The notes under the pieces were generated by a model, which was not told where the DNA came from, did not search any database, and was given only the letters and a program-made list of their open reading frames with translations. Positions 15,730 to 22,606 of a stretch of DNA of 33,638 nt are shown piece by piece. The DNA is from Neoroseomonas soli (lineage in GTDB: Bacteria; Pseudomonadota; Alphaproteobacteria; Acetobacterales; Acetobacteraceae), in assembly GCF_018129065.1 (NCBI RefSeq), contig NZ_JAAEDM010000057.1:1-33638 (forward strand), written 5' to 3'. How positions within the stretch are numbered: the first letter of the stretch is position 1; the number at the start of each line of letters is the position of its first letter. The translations under genes and the position numbers were made by a program.

Positions 15730-17076
15730 CTATTTCTGCCGCTCGGCGACGAAACGCTCGAGCCAGTGGATGGTGTAGTCGCCGGATTGGAATTCCGGGT
15801 CCTCCATCACCGCCTGGTGCAAGGGCAGCGTCGTGCGGATGCCCGCCACCACCATCTCCGCCAGCGCGCGGCGCATGCGGCTGATCGCGGCGGTGCGCGT
15901 CGGCGCGTGCACCACCAGCTTCGCCACCAGGCTGTCGTAGTGCGGCGGCACGGTGTAGCCGGAATAGAGCGCACTATCGACGCGCACGCCGAGGCCACCC
16001 GGCGCGTGATAGGTGTTCACGCGGCCGGGGCTCGGCGTGAAGGTCTCGGGGTCCTCGGCGGTGATGCGGCATTCGATCGCATGGCCGCGGAACTGGATGT
16101 CGTTCTGCGCGTAGCCGAGCGGCTCGCCCGCGGCGATGCGGATCTGCTCCTTCACCAGGTCGATGCCGCAGACCATCTCGGTCACCGGATGCTCGACCTG
16201 CAGGCGGGTGTTCATCTCGATGAAGGCGAATTGCCCGTCCTGCCAGAGGAACTCGAGCGTGCCCGCATTGCGGTAGCCGAGCTGCGCCAGCGCCGTGGTC
16301 ACGCGCGACCCGAGCGCCTCGCGGTCCGCCGCGGTCAGCACCGGGCTGCCCGCTTCCTCGACCAGCTTCTGGTGGCGGCGCTGCAGCGAGCAGTCGCGCT
16401 CGCCGAAATGCACGACATTGCCGTGCGTGTCGGCCAGCACCTGCAGCTCGATGTGCCGCGGGCGGTCGAGGTACTTCTCCATGTAGACGCTGTCGTCGCC
16501 GAAGGCCGCCTTGGCCTCGGCGCGCGCGACGCGCCACGCCTCCTCCAGCTCGTCGGCCGAGCGCGCCACCTTCATGCCGCGCCCGCCGCCGCCGGCAGCC
16601 GCCTTGATCAGCACCGGGTACTTGATCTCGTCGGCGATCGCGCGCGCTTCCTCGTAGGAGTCCAGCGCGCCGGGCGAACCGGGCACCAGCGGCACGTCGA
16701 GCCGGCGCATCGCGTCCTTCGCCGCGATCTTGTCGCCCATCATGCGGATGTGGTCCGGCGAGGGGCCGATGAACTTCAGCCCGTGCGCCTCCACCATTTC
16801 CGCGAAGCGCGCGTTCTCGGACAGGAAGCCGTAGCCCGGATGCACCGCATCCGCGCCGGTGATGGTCGCGGCGGACAGGATGGCGGCGGTGTTGAGGTAG
16901 GATTCGCGCGCATTCGGCGGGCCGATGCACACGCTCTCGTCCGCGAGGCGCACATGCATCGCCGTAGCGTCGGCCGTGGAATGCACGGCGACAGTGCGGA
17001 TGCCCATCTCCTGGCAGGCGCGATGGACGCGGAGCGCGATCTCGCCGCGGTTCGCGATCAGGACCTTGCCGAACAT
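15730..17076 (-). CDS. accC: Biotin carboxylase subunit of acetyl-CoA carboxylase
   Basis: A 448-residue biotin carboxylase (EC 6.3.4.14), the ATP-grasp enzyme that carboxylates the biotin on AccB for malonyl-CoA synthesis. It starts [17 protein letters not shown]. It carries [12 protein letters not shown], the Gly-rich ATP lid [12 protein letters not shown], the catalytic region [17 protein letters not shown], and [16 protein letters not shown]. Length is normal. It follows accB by 85 bp in the alphaproteobacterial aroQ-accB-accC order. That gap has GGCCGG/CCGGCC-type inverted repeats but no gene. The guanidine riboswitch begins right after its stop, so readthrough into the exporter is possible. 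Confidence 0.96.
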   Translation of the reverse strand: MFGKVLIANRGEIALRVHRACQEMGIRTVAVHSTADATAMHVRLADESVCIGPPNARESYLNTAAILSAATITGADAVHPGYGFLSENARFAEMVEAHGLKFIGPSPDHIRMMGDKIAAKDAMRRLDVPLVPGSPGALDSYEEARAIADEIKYPVLIKAAAGGGGRGMKVARSADELEEAWRVARAEAKAAFGDDSVYMEKYLDRPRHIELQVLADTHGNVVHFGERDCSLQRRHQKLVEEAGSPVLTAADREALGSRVTTALAQLGYRNAGTLEFLWQDGQFAFIEMNTRLQVEHPVTEMVCGIDLVKEQIRIAAGEPLGYAQNDIQFRGHAIECRITAEDPETFTPSPGRVNTYHAPGGLGVRVDSALYSGYTVPPHYDSLVAKLVVHAPTRTAAISRMRRALAEMVVAGIRTTLPLHQAVMEDPEFQSGDYTIHWLERFVAERQK

Positions 17077-17161
17077 CAGCCGCGCCCCGCGCCGCGCTGC
17101 GCCGCGCGCCAGCCGGCCGATTCGGGCTTCCGGGCTTCCGGCGCTCCGCTCATCAGGCCGC

Positions 17162-17623
17162 TCACTCGATGATCATCAGCGGCTCGCCGTATTCGACCGG
17201 CATGCCGCTCTCGACCAGGATCCGCGCCACGGTGCCCGCGCGCGTCGCCTTGATCTGGTTGAAGGTCTTCATCGCCTCGATCAGCAGCAGGGTCTGGCCC
17301 TGCACGACCTTGGACCCGACGCCGACGAAGGGCGCCGCGCCCGGCTCGGGCGAGAGGTAGGCGACGCCCACCATGGGGCTGGTCACCGCGCCCGGATGGT
17401 CGGCGTCCGCCGCTTCCGGCGCCGCGACAGCGACCGGCGCCGCGGCCGCGGGGGCGGCGACCGCCACCTGCGCGACGGCCGGCGCGGCGATCACGGACTG
17501 GCGCACCACGCGCAGGCGGGACTCGCCGTCCACCAACTCGATTTCCGTGAGGTCCGTCTCGCGCAGGATCTGCGCGAGTTCGCGGATGGCCGCGGCGTCG
17601 AACTCGATGAAGTTGCCCATCAT
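17162..17623 (-). CDS. accB: Biotin carboxyl carrier protein of acetyl-CoA carboxylase
   Basis: A 153-residue BCCP. Residues 1-45 are the N-terminal domain that contacts AccC (FIEFDAAAIRELAQIL, LTEIELVDGESRLRVVR). An Ala/Val/Pro-rich flexible linker spans about residues 45-72, and the biotinyl domain ends the protein. The biotin attachment motif is IEAMKTFN with Lys119, where Thr replaces the common Met/Leu after Lys. ATG 17623 overlaps the aroQ stop by four bases; a second ATG follows directly. It carries biotin between AccC and the carboxyltransferase, whose genes are not in the window. Confidence 0.95.
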   Translation of the reverse strand: MMGNFIEFDAAAIRELAQILRETDLTEIELVDGESRLRVVRQSVIAAPAVAQVAVAAPAAAAPVAVAAPEAADADHPGAVTSPMVGVAYLSPEPGAAPFVGVGSKVVQGQTLLLIEAMKTFNQIKATRAGTVARILVESGMPVEYGEPLMIIE

Positions 17624-18072
17624 TCCTCGTCCTGCTCGACCAGCTCGGCCATGGCGCGCATCGCCAGCGCGTAGCCCGCGACACCGAGGCCGCAGATCAC
17701 GCCGGTCGCCGCCTTGGACACGTAGCTGTGGTGCCGGAATTCCTCCCGGCGGTGGATGTTGGTGATATGCACCTCGATCACCGGCAGCTCGGTCAGCAGC
17801 AGCGCGTCGAGCAGCGCGATCGAAGTGGTCGTGTAGCCTGCCGGATTGATGATGATGCCGGCGGCGCGGCCACGGCATTCCTGCACCCAGGTCACCAGTT
17901 CGCCCTCGGAATTGGTCTGGCGGAAATCGATGGCCAGGCCGAATTCCTCCGCCGCCTCGGCGCAGAGCGCCTCGACGTCGTCGAGCGTGGCGATGCCGTA
18001 CTTCTCCGGCTCGCGCACGCCGAGCATGTTGAGGTTCGGTCCGTTGAGGACCGCGATCAGGGGCGGGGTCAC
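17620..18072 (-). CDS. aroQ: Type II 3-dehydroquinate dehydratase
   Basis: A 150-residue type II dehydroquinase (EC 4.2.1.10), a dodecameric cytosolic enzyme of the shikimate pathway. Motifs appear in order: LNGPNLNMLGVREPEKYG with catalytic Tyr25 and Arg20, FRQTNSEGELVTW, IIINPAGYTTTS, and VIEVHITNIHRREEFRHHS with catalytic His102. GTG 18072 gives the standard N-terminus; there is no clear Shine-Dalgarno. The gene is the head of the aroQ-accB-accC operon, with a 4-bp overlap to accB, and diverges from thiS across 132 bp in which I see no riboswitch. Confidence 0.95.
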   Translation of the reverse strand: MTPPLIAVLNGPNLNMLGVREPEKYGIATLDDVEALCAEAAEEFGLAIDFRQTNSEGELVTWVQECRGRAAGIIINPAGYTTTSIALLDALLLTELPVIEVHITNIHRREEFRHHSYVSKAATGVICGLGVAGYALAMRAMAELVEQDEE

Positions 18073-18204
18073 GGGCGTATCCCGAATTTCTGGGGCGGAA
18101 GGGGCTAGCACGGGGGGTTTCCAGGGGGCAAGCGGGGGCCTCGGCAGCCATGCGCCACCCCCGGCTTGCAGTGCCCCCTGCCCTTCGCCACATTCCGCCA
18201 CGAC

Positions 18205-18417
18205 ATGACCGACCGGATCACCATCACCGTGAACGGCGAAGCGCGGAACGTCGCCTCGGGCGACACCGTCGCCCGCCTGCTCGCCGCCATCGGCCTCGAC
18301 ACGCGCAAGGTCGCGGTGGAGAGGAACGAGGAGATCGTCCCCCGCTCCATCTACGCCGAGGTGGCGCTCGCTGCCGGCGACCGGCTCGAGATCGTGCACT
18401 TCATCGGCGGAGGCTGA
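18205..18417 (+). CDS. thiS: Thiamine sulfur carrier protein ThiS
   Basis: A 70-residue ubiquitin-like sulfur carrier. It has the ThiS pattern ITVNGEARNVASGDTVARLL, then VAVERNEEIVPRSIYAEVAL, and the C-terminal EIVHFIGGG whose terminal Gly-Gly is adenylated and converted to a thiocarboxylate. ATG 18205 is chosen because the upstream extension (to 18166) lacks family sequence. The thiG ATG follows three bases after the stop, with a GGAGG ribosome site inside the thiS end, so the two are co-expressed. No TPP riboswitch is evident in the 132-bp leader. Confidence 0.92.
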   Translation: MTDRITITVNGEARNVASGDTVARLLAAIGLDTRKVAVERNEEIVPRSIYAEVALAAGDRLEIVHFIGGG

Positions 18418-18420
18418 ATC

Positions 18421-19218
18421 ATGGACGGAACCCCCGCCACCACCGGCGAGGACACCTGGGAGGTCGCGGGCCGCCGCTTCCGGTCCCGCCTCATCGTCGG
18501 CACGGGGCGCTACAAGTCGCTCGAGGAGACCGCGGAGGCCATCGAGGCCTCGGGCGCGGAGATCGTCACCGTCGCGGTGCGGCGGGTGAACCTTTCCGAC
18601 CCCAACGCGCCGATGCTGCAGGATTTCGTCTCGCCCAAGCGCTACACCTACCTGCCCAACACCGCCGGCTGCCATACCGCCAGCGACGCCGTGCGGACGC
18701 TGCGCCTGGCGCGCGAGGCCGGCGGCTGGAACCTCGTGAAGCTCGAGGTGCTGGGGCCGCCGCCCTACCTCTACCCGGACATGGCCGGCACGCTCGAAGC
18801 CGCCGAGGCGCTCATCAAGGACGGCTTCGAGGTCATGGTCTATTGCGCCGACGACCCGGTCGCGGCGAAGAAGCTCGAGGACATGGGCTGCGTCGCCATC
18901 ATGCCGCTCGGCGCGCCGATCGGCTCGGGACTCGGCCTGACCAACCCCTTCATGATCCGCTCCATCAAGCAGCAGGCGAAGGTGCCGGTGCTGGTGGATG
19001 CCGGGATCGGCACGGCCTCGGACGCGGCCAAGGCGATGGAACTCGGCTGCGACGCGGTGCTGCTGAATTCCGCCATCGCCCACGCCAAGGACCCGGTCCG
19101 CATGGCGCGCGCGATGAAATCCGCGGTGGAGGCGGGGCGGGATGCCTTCCTGGCCGGGCGGATGCCGTGGAACTACTCGGCCGATGCGTCGAGCCCGATG
19201 ACGGGGCTGATCCGGTAG
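18421..19218 (+). CDS. thiG: Thiazole synthase ThiG
   Basis: A 265-residue thiazole synthase. It condenses deoxyxylulose phosphate, dehydroglycine and the ThiS thiocarboxylate to the thiazole phosphate of thiamine. It is a TIM-barrel protein with the Schiff-base lysine in [10 protein letters not shown] (Lys107). It also has [25 protein letters not shown], and the phosphate-binding [15 protein letters not shown] and [29 protein letters not shown] segments. A glycine oxidase or ThiH partner is not next to it. The stop is followed at once by palindromic repeats. Confidence 0.95.
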   Translation: MDGTPATTGEDTWEVAGRRFRSRLIVGTGRYKSLEETAEAIEASGAEIVTVAVRRVNLSDPNAPMLQDFVSPKRYTYLPNTAGCHTASDAVRTLRLAREAGGWNLVKLEVLGPPPYLYPDMAGTLEAAEALIKDGFEVMVYCADDPVAAKKLEDMGCVAIMPLGAPIGSGLGLTNPFMIRSIKQQAKVPVLVDAGIGTASDAAKAMELGCDAVLLNSAIAHAKDPVRMARAMKSAVEAGRDAFLAGRMPWNYSADASSPMTGLIR

Positions 19219-19317
19219 AACAGATCCCGATCGGGTGGAATCACCTGGTCGGGCGAAGATGCCCGCTAGAGCAGATCCCGATCAGGTGAATCACCTGATC
19301 GGGTGAAGATGCTCGCA
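19219..19317 (+). repeat. Tandem pair of ~50-bp palindromic repeats after thiG
   Basis: Two head-to-tail units: 19219-19267 and 19268-19317. Both read CAGATCCCGATC, then GGTG, AATCACCTG, TCGGG and GAAGATGC with few substitutions. The second holds a perfect palindrome, CCCGATCAGGTG / CACCTGATCGGG with an AAT centre (19277-19303). In the first unit this palindrome is imperfect. The first unit begins at the base after the thiG stop, so these may form the 3' end of that transcript. They look like members of a REP-type dispersed family. Confidence 0.75.
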
Positions 19318-19330
19318 AAAACAGAGGCCT

Positions 19331-19424
19331 GGAGCGGTGTTCGTGAGCCGGGGCGAACGGAAACCGCTCTAAGACAATGACCCGGAGCGGTGACCGTGAG
19401 CCTTGGCGAACGGCAACCGCTCCA
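19331..19424 (+). repeat. Second pair of ~40-bp palindromic repeats before aat
   Basis: Two direct copies, 19331-19370 and 19384-19424, share GGAGCGGTG, CGTGAGCC, GGCGAACGG and AACCGCTC. Each has inverted ends GAGCGGT / ACCGCTC, so each can fold into a hairpin. This unit is unrelated in sequence to the preceding pair. With it, four palindromic units fill the whole convergent gap between thiG and aat. Confidence 0.7.
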
Positions 19425-19446
19425 GCCTGCGAATCGGGCCCGGGGT

Positions 19447-20118
19447 TCAGTCTTGGGCCGGCGCGCGCATGCGCCCGATCTCCCCGGCAATGGCCTCGGG
19501 CGGAATCGCCGCCCGCCATTGCGCCGGCACCTCCAGCGCCTCGGCCAGCCGCCGCTTGTATTCCGCCTTCGGGATCTCGACCGCGCCGAAGCGCGCCAGG
19601 TGTTCGGTGAGGAACTGGGTGTCGAGCAACACGAAGCCGCACAGCCTCAGCCGCGCCACCAGATGCACCAGCGCCACCTTGGAAGCGTCGGTGACACGGG
19701 AGAACATGCTCTCCCCGAAGAAGGCGCCGCCCAGCGCAACGCCGTAAAGGCCGCCCACCAGCCGCCCCTCCTGGCTGACCTCGATCGAATGCGCCGCGCC
19801 GCACAGGTAGAGATCGGTGAAGAGCCGCTCGATCTCGTCGTTGATCCAGGTGTCGGTCCGCCCAGGTGCGGGCTCGGCGCAGCCGCGGAGGGCGCCGATG
19901 AAGTCGCGGTCGGCGGTGATCTCGAATCGGCCGGACAGCGCGGTGCGCTTCAGCCGCCGCGGCAGGTGGAAGCCTGCATCGAGCGGCAGCACGCCGCGCA
20001 GCGCCGGATCGAGCCAGTAGAGCCGCTCGGACCGCCGCCCCTCCGCCATCGGGAAGACCCCGGCGGCGTAGGCGCGCAGCAGCAGGTCGGGCGTGACCTG
20101 GATCTGGCGACGGCTCAT
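19447..20118 (-). CDS. aat: Leucyl/phenylalanyl-tRNA-protein transferase
   Basis: A 223-residue Aat enzyme (EC 2.3.2.6). It adds Leu or Phe from aminoacyl-tRNA to proteins with N-terminal Arg or Lys, marking them for ClpS/ClpAP (N-end rule). The family segments are DLLLRAYAAGVFPMAEG, YWLDPALRGVLPLD, GGLYGVALGGAFFGESMFSR, ASKVALVHLVARL and LLDTQFLTEHLARFGA. ATG 20118 is used because the frame upstream (to 20154) adds non-conserved residues that overlap the regulator gene. It lies 32 bp downstream of an Lrp-type regulator on the same strand and may be co-transcribed with it. Confidence 0.94.
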   Translation of the reverse strand: MSRRQIQVTPDLLLRAYAAGVFPMAEGRRSERLYWLDPALRGVLPLDAGFHLPRRLKRTALSGRFEITADRDFIGALRGCAEPAPGRTDTWINDEIERLFTDLYLCGAAHSIEVSQEGRLVGGLYGVALGGAFFGESMFSRVTDASKVALVHLVARLRLCGFVLLDTQFLTEHLARFGAVEIPKAEYKRRLAEALEVPAQWRAAIPPEAIAGEIGRMRAPAQD

Positions 20119-20150
20119 GGCGTCAGCCTGCACCATGCCGCCGCGTCGCG

Positions 20151-20621
20151 TCACTCCTCCTCGTCGTCGTGGGGCGCGACGGGCAGGATGGCCGTCTCCT
20201 TGACCGTGGCGAGGGCGAGCACCGTCTCAGTCCGATCCACGCCCGCCTTGCGGCGCAGTTCCTGGGCGACGAAGGCCTCGAGCTCGGCAAGGCCGGCGAC
20301 GCGCAGCTTCACCATGTAGGACCAGGCGCCGCTGACCGCGTGACATTCGAGGACCTGCTCCATCGGCAGCAGGGATTCGCGGAACTTCGCCTCGCCTGTG
20401 CCGGCGCGCAGCCCAACGAAGACCCAGGCGAGCAACGGGCAGCCCACCGCAGCGGGGTCGAGATCGGCGCGCCAGCCGCGGATCGTGCCGCGCTCCTCGA
20501 GACGTTTGACGCGCTCGGCGGTGGCGGAGACCGACAATCCGGCCACCTTGGCCAGCTCCGCGAGGCCGGCCGCGCCATCGTGCTGCAGCGCGACCAGGAT
20601 GTTCCGGTCAATGCTGTCCAT
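20151..20621 (-). CDS. Lrp/AsnC family transcriptional regulator
   Basis: A 156-residue regulator. Residues 1-60 hold the winged helix-turn-helix (MDSIDRNILVALQHDG, then LAELAKVAGLSVSATAERVKRLEERGTIRGW). The C-terminal RAM/effector domain follows (WVFVGLRAG, MEQVLECHAVSGAWSYMVKLRVAGLAELEAFVAQEL). The tail is acidic, DDEEE. Lrp-type proteins form octamers that bind amino acids and control amino-acid metabolism. Its neighbours are aat and, 273 bp away, an ornithine/lysine decarboxylase gene on the same strand, so either could be a target; that is inference. Confidence 0.9.
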   Translation of the reverse strand: MDSIDRNILVALQHDGAAGLAELAKVAGLSVSATAERVKRLEERGTIRGWRADLDPAAVGCPLLAWVFVGLRAGTGEAKFRESLLPMEQVLECHAVSGAWSYMVKLRVAGLAELEAFVAQELRRKAGVDRTETVLALATVKETAILPVAPHDDEEE

Positions 20622-20671
20622 GGCCGCATCCTATCCGGTGAATTGGCGGGTGGGAAGGAAACCGCGCGGAA

Positions 20672-20731
20672 TTGGAGAGGCGCCGCCCCTCCAAGCCACC
20701 CCGCCAAAGGCGGAAAGGCCTTTGGAAACCG
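20672..20731 (-). repeat. Two-hairpin element, copy 1 (downstream of the decarboxylase)
   Basis: Read on the minus strand this ~60-bp element starts CGGTTTCCAAAGGCC (20731-20717). It forms hairpin A with 8-bp arms CCAAAGGC / GCCTTTGG (20704-20725), continues with CCTTTGGCGGG, and ends in hairpin B with 11-bp arms and one mismatch (20672-20682 with 20684-20694). A matching copy lies in opposite orientation at 22466-22527, on the other side of the decarboxylase gene. The 273-bp gap 20622-20894 holds no recognisable gene. Confidence 0.7.
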
Positions 20732-20894
20732 TTACTTACCGGCAGGGAGAAGGCCCGCCCCGGCCTTCGCGGAAAGGCCTCGCGCGGCCGCTCGGAGGCG
20801 CCAAGGAGGCGTCAGCGCCGCCGATGGCCGGCATCGGCGCTGCTGATCCCTCGCGATCCGGTCCGGAGAGGCGGCGCCACCCCGGACCGCGCGG

Positions 20895-22025
20895 TCAGAT
20901 GTAGTGTTCCGCCAGCGGGCGGAAGCCGTTGAAGGCCTGGGATGCGTAGCTCGTCACATAGGCCCCGGTGGAGAGCAGTTCCACGCGGTCCCCGCAGTCC
21001 AGCGCCAGCGGCAGGCGGTAGTTGGACTTCTCGTAGAGCGTGTCCGTGCTGTCGCAGGTGGGGCCGGCGATGGTCACGGGGCCGTCCGACCCGCCGTCAT
21101 GCGGCGTGCGGAAGGTGTACTTGATCGCCTCGCCTTCGGTTTCGGCCAGGCCGCCGAAACGGCCGATGTCGAGATAGACCCAGCGCACCGGGTCGTCCTT
21201 GCCCTTACGGGAGACGAGCACGACCTCGGCGCTGACCACGCCCGCGTCGCCGACGAGGAAGCGGCCAGGTTCGATCAGCATCTCCGGCAGGTCATTGCCG
21301 AAATGCCGGGTCATGGCGCCCATGATGGCGGTGCCGAAATCGTCGATGCCCGGCACTTCCTGCCGGTAGCGCACCGGGTAGCCGCCACCGAGGTTCACCA
21401 TGCGCAGCTTCACCCCCGCTTCCTTGAGGTCGGTGAAGAGCATGGCGACACGCGCGATGGCGCCTTCATAGGCCGCCGTGCTGGTCTGCTGGCTGCCGAC
21501 GTGGAAGGAGATGCCGTAGGGGTCGAGGCCGAGCTCGCGCGCCTTCACCATCAGTTCGCGCGCCATTTCCAGCTCGCAGCCGAACTTGCGGCTGAGCGGC
21601 CATTCCGCGCCCTTGTTCTCGACCAGGATGCGGCAATAGACGCGCGCGCCCGGCGCATGCTTCGCGATCTTCAGCAGCTCGGGCTCGCTGTCGAAGGCGA
21701 ACATGGTCACGCCGGCCTCGTGCGCCGCCTTGATGGCGGCGACCTTCTTGATGGTGTTGCCGTAGGAGATCGCATCCGGCCGCGCGCCGGCGGCGAGGCA
21801 GGCCTCGATCTCCTCCCACGACGCCGCGTCGAAGGAAGAATCGAGTCCCGTCAGGCGCGACAGGATCGGCGCAGCGGGATTGGCCTTCACCGCGTAGTAG
21901 ACGCGCGCCAGCGGCAGCGCGTCCTTCAGGCGACGGTAGTTCTCCTCCACGCGGTCCACGTCGAGGACGAGGCACGGCGTGGCGGGCACATGGTCGCGCA
22001 AGAATTGGGCGATCTTGGGGATCAT
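20895..22025 (-). CDS. Type III PLP-dependent ornithine/lysine decarboxylase
   Basis: A 376-residue fold-type III (alanine-racemase-like barrel) decarboxylase of the eukaryotic-type ODC family found in alphaproteobacteria. It makes putrescine from ornithine, or cadaverine from lysine. The PLP lysine is Lys47 in YYAVKANP. HVGSQ, the Gly-rich NLGGGYP and EPGRFLVGDAG bind the cofactor phosphate, and Cys324 in GPTCDSTD is the active-site cysteine of the partner subunit. The segment FGGLAETEGEAIKY is typical of the bacterial ODC/LDC branch. GGAGAGG lies seven bases before ATG 22025. Choosing between ornithine and lysine is not possible by eye. It is flanked by inverted two-hairpin elements and has a long upstream region. 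Confidence 0.9.
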   Translation of the reverse strand: MIPKIAQFLRDHVPATPCLVLDVDRVEENYRRLKDALPLARVYYAVKANPAAPILSRLTGLDSSFDAASWEEIEACLAAGARPDAISYGNTIKKVAAIKAAHEAGVTMFAFDSEPELLKIAKHAPGARVYCRILVENKGAEWPLSRKFGCELEMARELMVKARELGLDPYGISFHVGSQQTSTAAYEGAIARVAMLFTDLKEAGVKLRMVNLGGGYPVRYRQEVPGIDDFGTAIMGAMTRHFGNDLPEMLIEPGRFLVGDAGVVSAEVVLVSRKGKDDPVRWVYLDIGRFGGLAETEGEAIKYTFRTPHDGGSDGPVTIAGPTCDSTDTLYEKSNYRLPLALDCGDRVELLSTGAYVTSYASQAFNGFRPLAEHYI

Positions 22026-22049
22026 CGCCGCACCTCTCCAGGCTCCAAC

Positions 22050-22074
22050 GGGCCGCCTGTCCAGGCGACGGCCC
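22050..22074 (-). promoter_or_regulatory. Bulged hairpin just above the decarboxylase ribosome site
   Basis: On the minus strand GGGCCGTCGCCTG (22074-22062) pairs with CAGGCGGCCC (22059-22050), with a three-base bulge and a GA loop. It ends 11 bases before the Shine-Dalgarno (22039-22033), close enough to influence ribosome access. The control function is inferred. Confidence 0.4.
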
Positions 22075-22229
22075 AAGGTTGACGAAACGGTCGAACGAAC
22101 CAGCGACCAAAGAGGACCGCGCGGCTGGCGCCGAACGGGGTTGCCAGAACGCTTGACGTCGTTGCGTAAACCCTTTGGCCGTGTTGGGGCCGGGGGCCAG
22201 AGGCACGTGCGTACTGCGTCTGAGCGGGC

Positions 22230-22257
22230 CTATACGCCCGGTCGCCCGGCACGAAAA
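22230..22257 (-). promoter_or_regulatory. Possible decarboxylase promoter
   Basis: On the minus strand TTTTCG (22257-22252) and GTATAG (22235-22230) are separated by 16 bases. This is the most AT-rich promoter-like pair upstream of the gene and it lies just past a terminator-like stem. Match to the sigma-70 consensus is modest. Confidence 0.25.
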
Positions 22258-22261
22258 GAAG

Positions 22262-22285
22262 AAATTTCGGTCGGGCCGAAGATTT
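22262..22285. terminator. Bidirectional terminator-like stem-loop
   Basis: AAATTTCGG and CCGAAGATTT pair with one bulge around a five-base loop. The plus-strand side is followed by TTTCTC and the minus-strand side by CTTCTTTTC. It is the only stem in the window with pyrimidine-rich tails in both directions. On the minus strand it would end transcripts of the diiron-protein gene before the decarboxylase. Confidence 0.5.
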
Positions 22286-22465
22286 TTCTCAAGTGCGGCA
22301 GAACGCCCGGAAACTGGCCAGAGGCGGCCCTGGGTTTCGGGGGATTTGACCCGCTGGTTCGGCGAATCGCAGGAAGCTTGCCTGTCCGCCCGGGGCGCCT
22401 TCGCCTCCCCATCGGGCTCCACCACCAGGGAAAGCACCCCCTGCGCTCGCGATGCCCCGAAGTCA

Positions 22466-22527
22466 CGGTTTCCAAAGGCCCTTCGGCCTTTGGCGGGTGG
22501 GGCTCGGGGAGGGCAGAGCCCTCCCCG
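22466..22527 (+). repeat. Two-hairpin element, copy 2 (upstream of the decarboxylase)
   Basis: It starts CGGTTTCCAAAGGCC (22466-22480). It forms hairpin A with perfect 9-bp arms CCAAAGGCC / GGCCTTTGG around CTTC (22472-22493). It continues CCTTTGGCGGG and ends in hairpin B with 10-bp arms around AGA (22505-22527). The first 15 bases and the CCTTTGGCGGG block are identical to copy 1 read in reverse. Confidence 0.7.
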
Positions 22528-22606
22528 GTCGATGTGTGGAGTTCGGGAAGGCCGGCGCCCTACCCGATCATAGCAAGTCGTTCCGGAGGGGCCGGAGCCC
22601 TCTCCC

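Larger units (their letters stand above)
22026..22606. other. 581-bp gene-free stretch upstream of the decarboxylase
   Basis: I find no convincing gene here; open frames on both strands have no family-like sequence. Read toward the decarboxylase (minus), it holds in order: hairpins B and A of a repeated element (22527-22466), a terminator-like stem with T-rich flanks (22285-22262), a possible promoter (22257-22230), about 200 bases of leader, and a bulged hairpin (22074-22050) just above the ribosome site. A GTG-initiated frame from 22252 runs 76 codons and stops inside the decarboxylase ATGA. It is a weak upstream-ORF candidate only, because its GTG would fall upstream of the predicted transcription start and has no clear ribosome site. 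Confidence 0.6.

Noticed and set aside
15730-17076. Biotin carboxylase as a guanidine or urea carboxylase subunit because a guanidine riboswitch lies next to it
   Set aside because: It sits in the standard aroQ-accB-accC order, has the length and motifs of AccC and lacks the fused carboxyltransferase part of urea/guanidine carboxylases. The riboswitch is downstream of it and faces the exporter.
18073-18204. A TPP riboswitch before thiS
   Set aside because: The 132-bp gap lacks the conserved CTGAG and thi-box blocks, so a TPP riboswitch is not supported.
22022-22252. A 76-codon upstream open frame ending in the decarboxylase ATGA
   Set aside because: Kept only as a weak possibility. Its GTG lies upstream of the predicted transcription start and has no clear ribosome site, and the encoded sequence matches no arrest peptide I know.
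22321-22400. A tRNA-like T-arm (GGGTCAAATCCC on the minus strand)
   Set aside because: No matching acceptor stem, D-arm or anticodon arm can be formed at the right distances.
22175-22573. A 132-codon plus-strand open frame in the gene-free stretch upstream of the decarboxylase
   Set aside because: The translation is Arg/Pro/Ser-rich with no family pattern, has no ribosome site and runs through two hairpins; it looks like chance openness in high-GC DNA.
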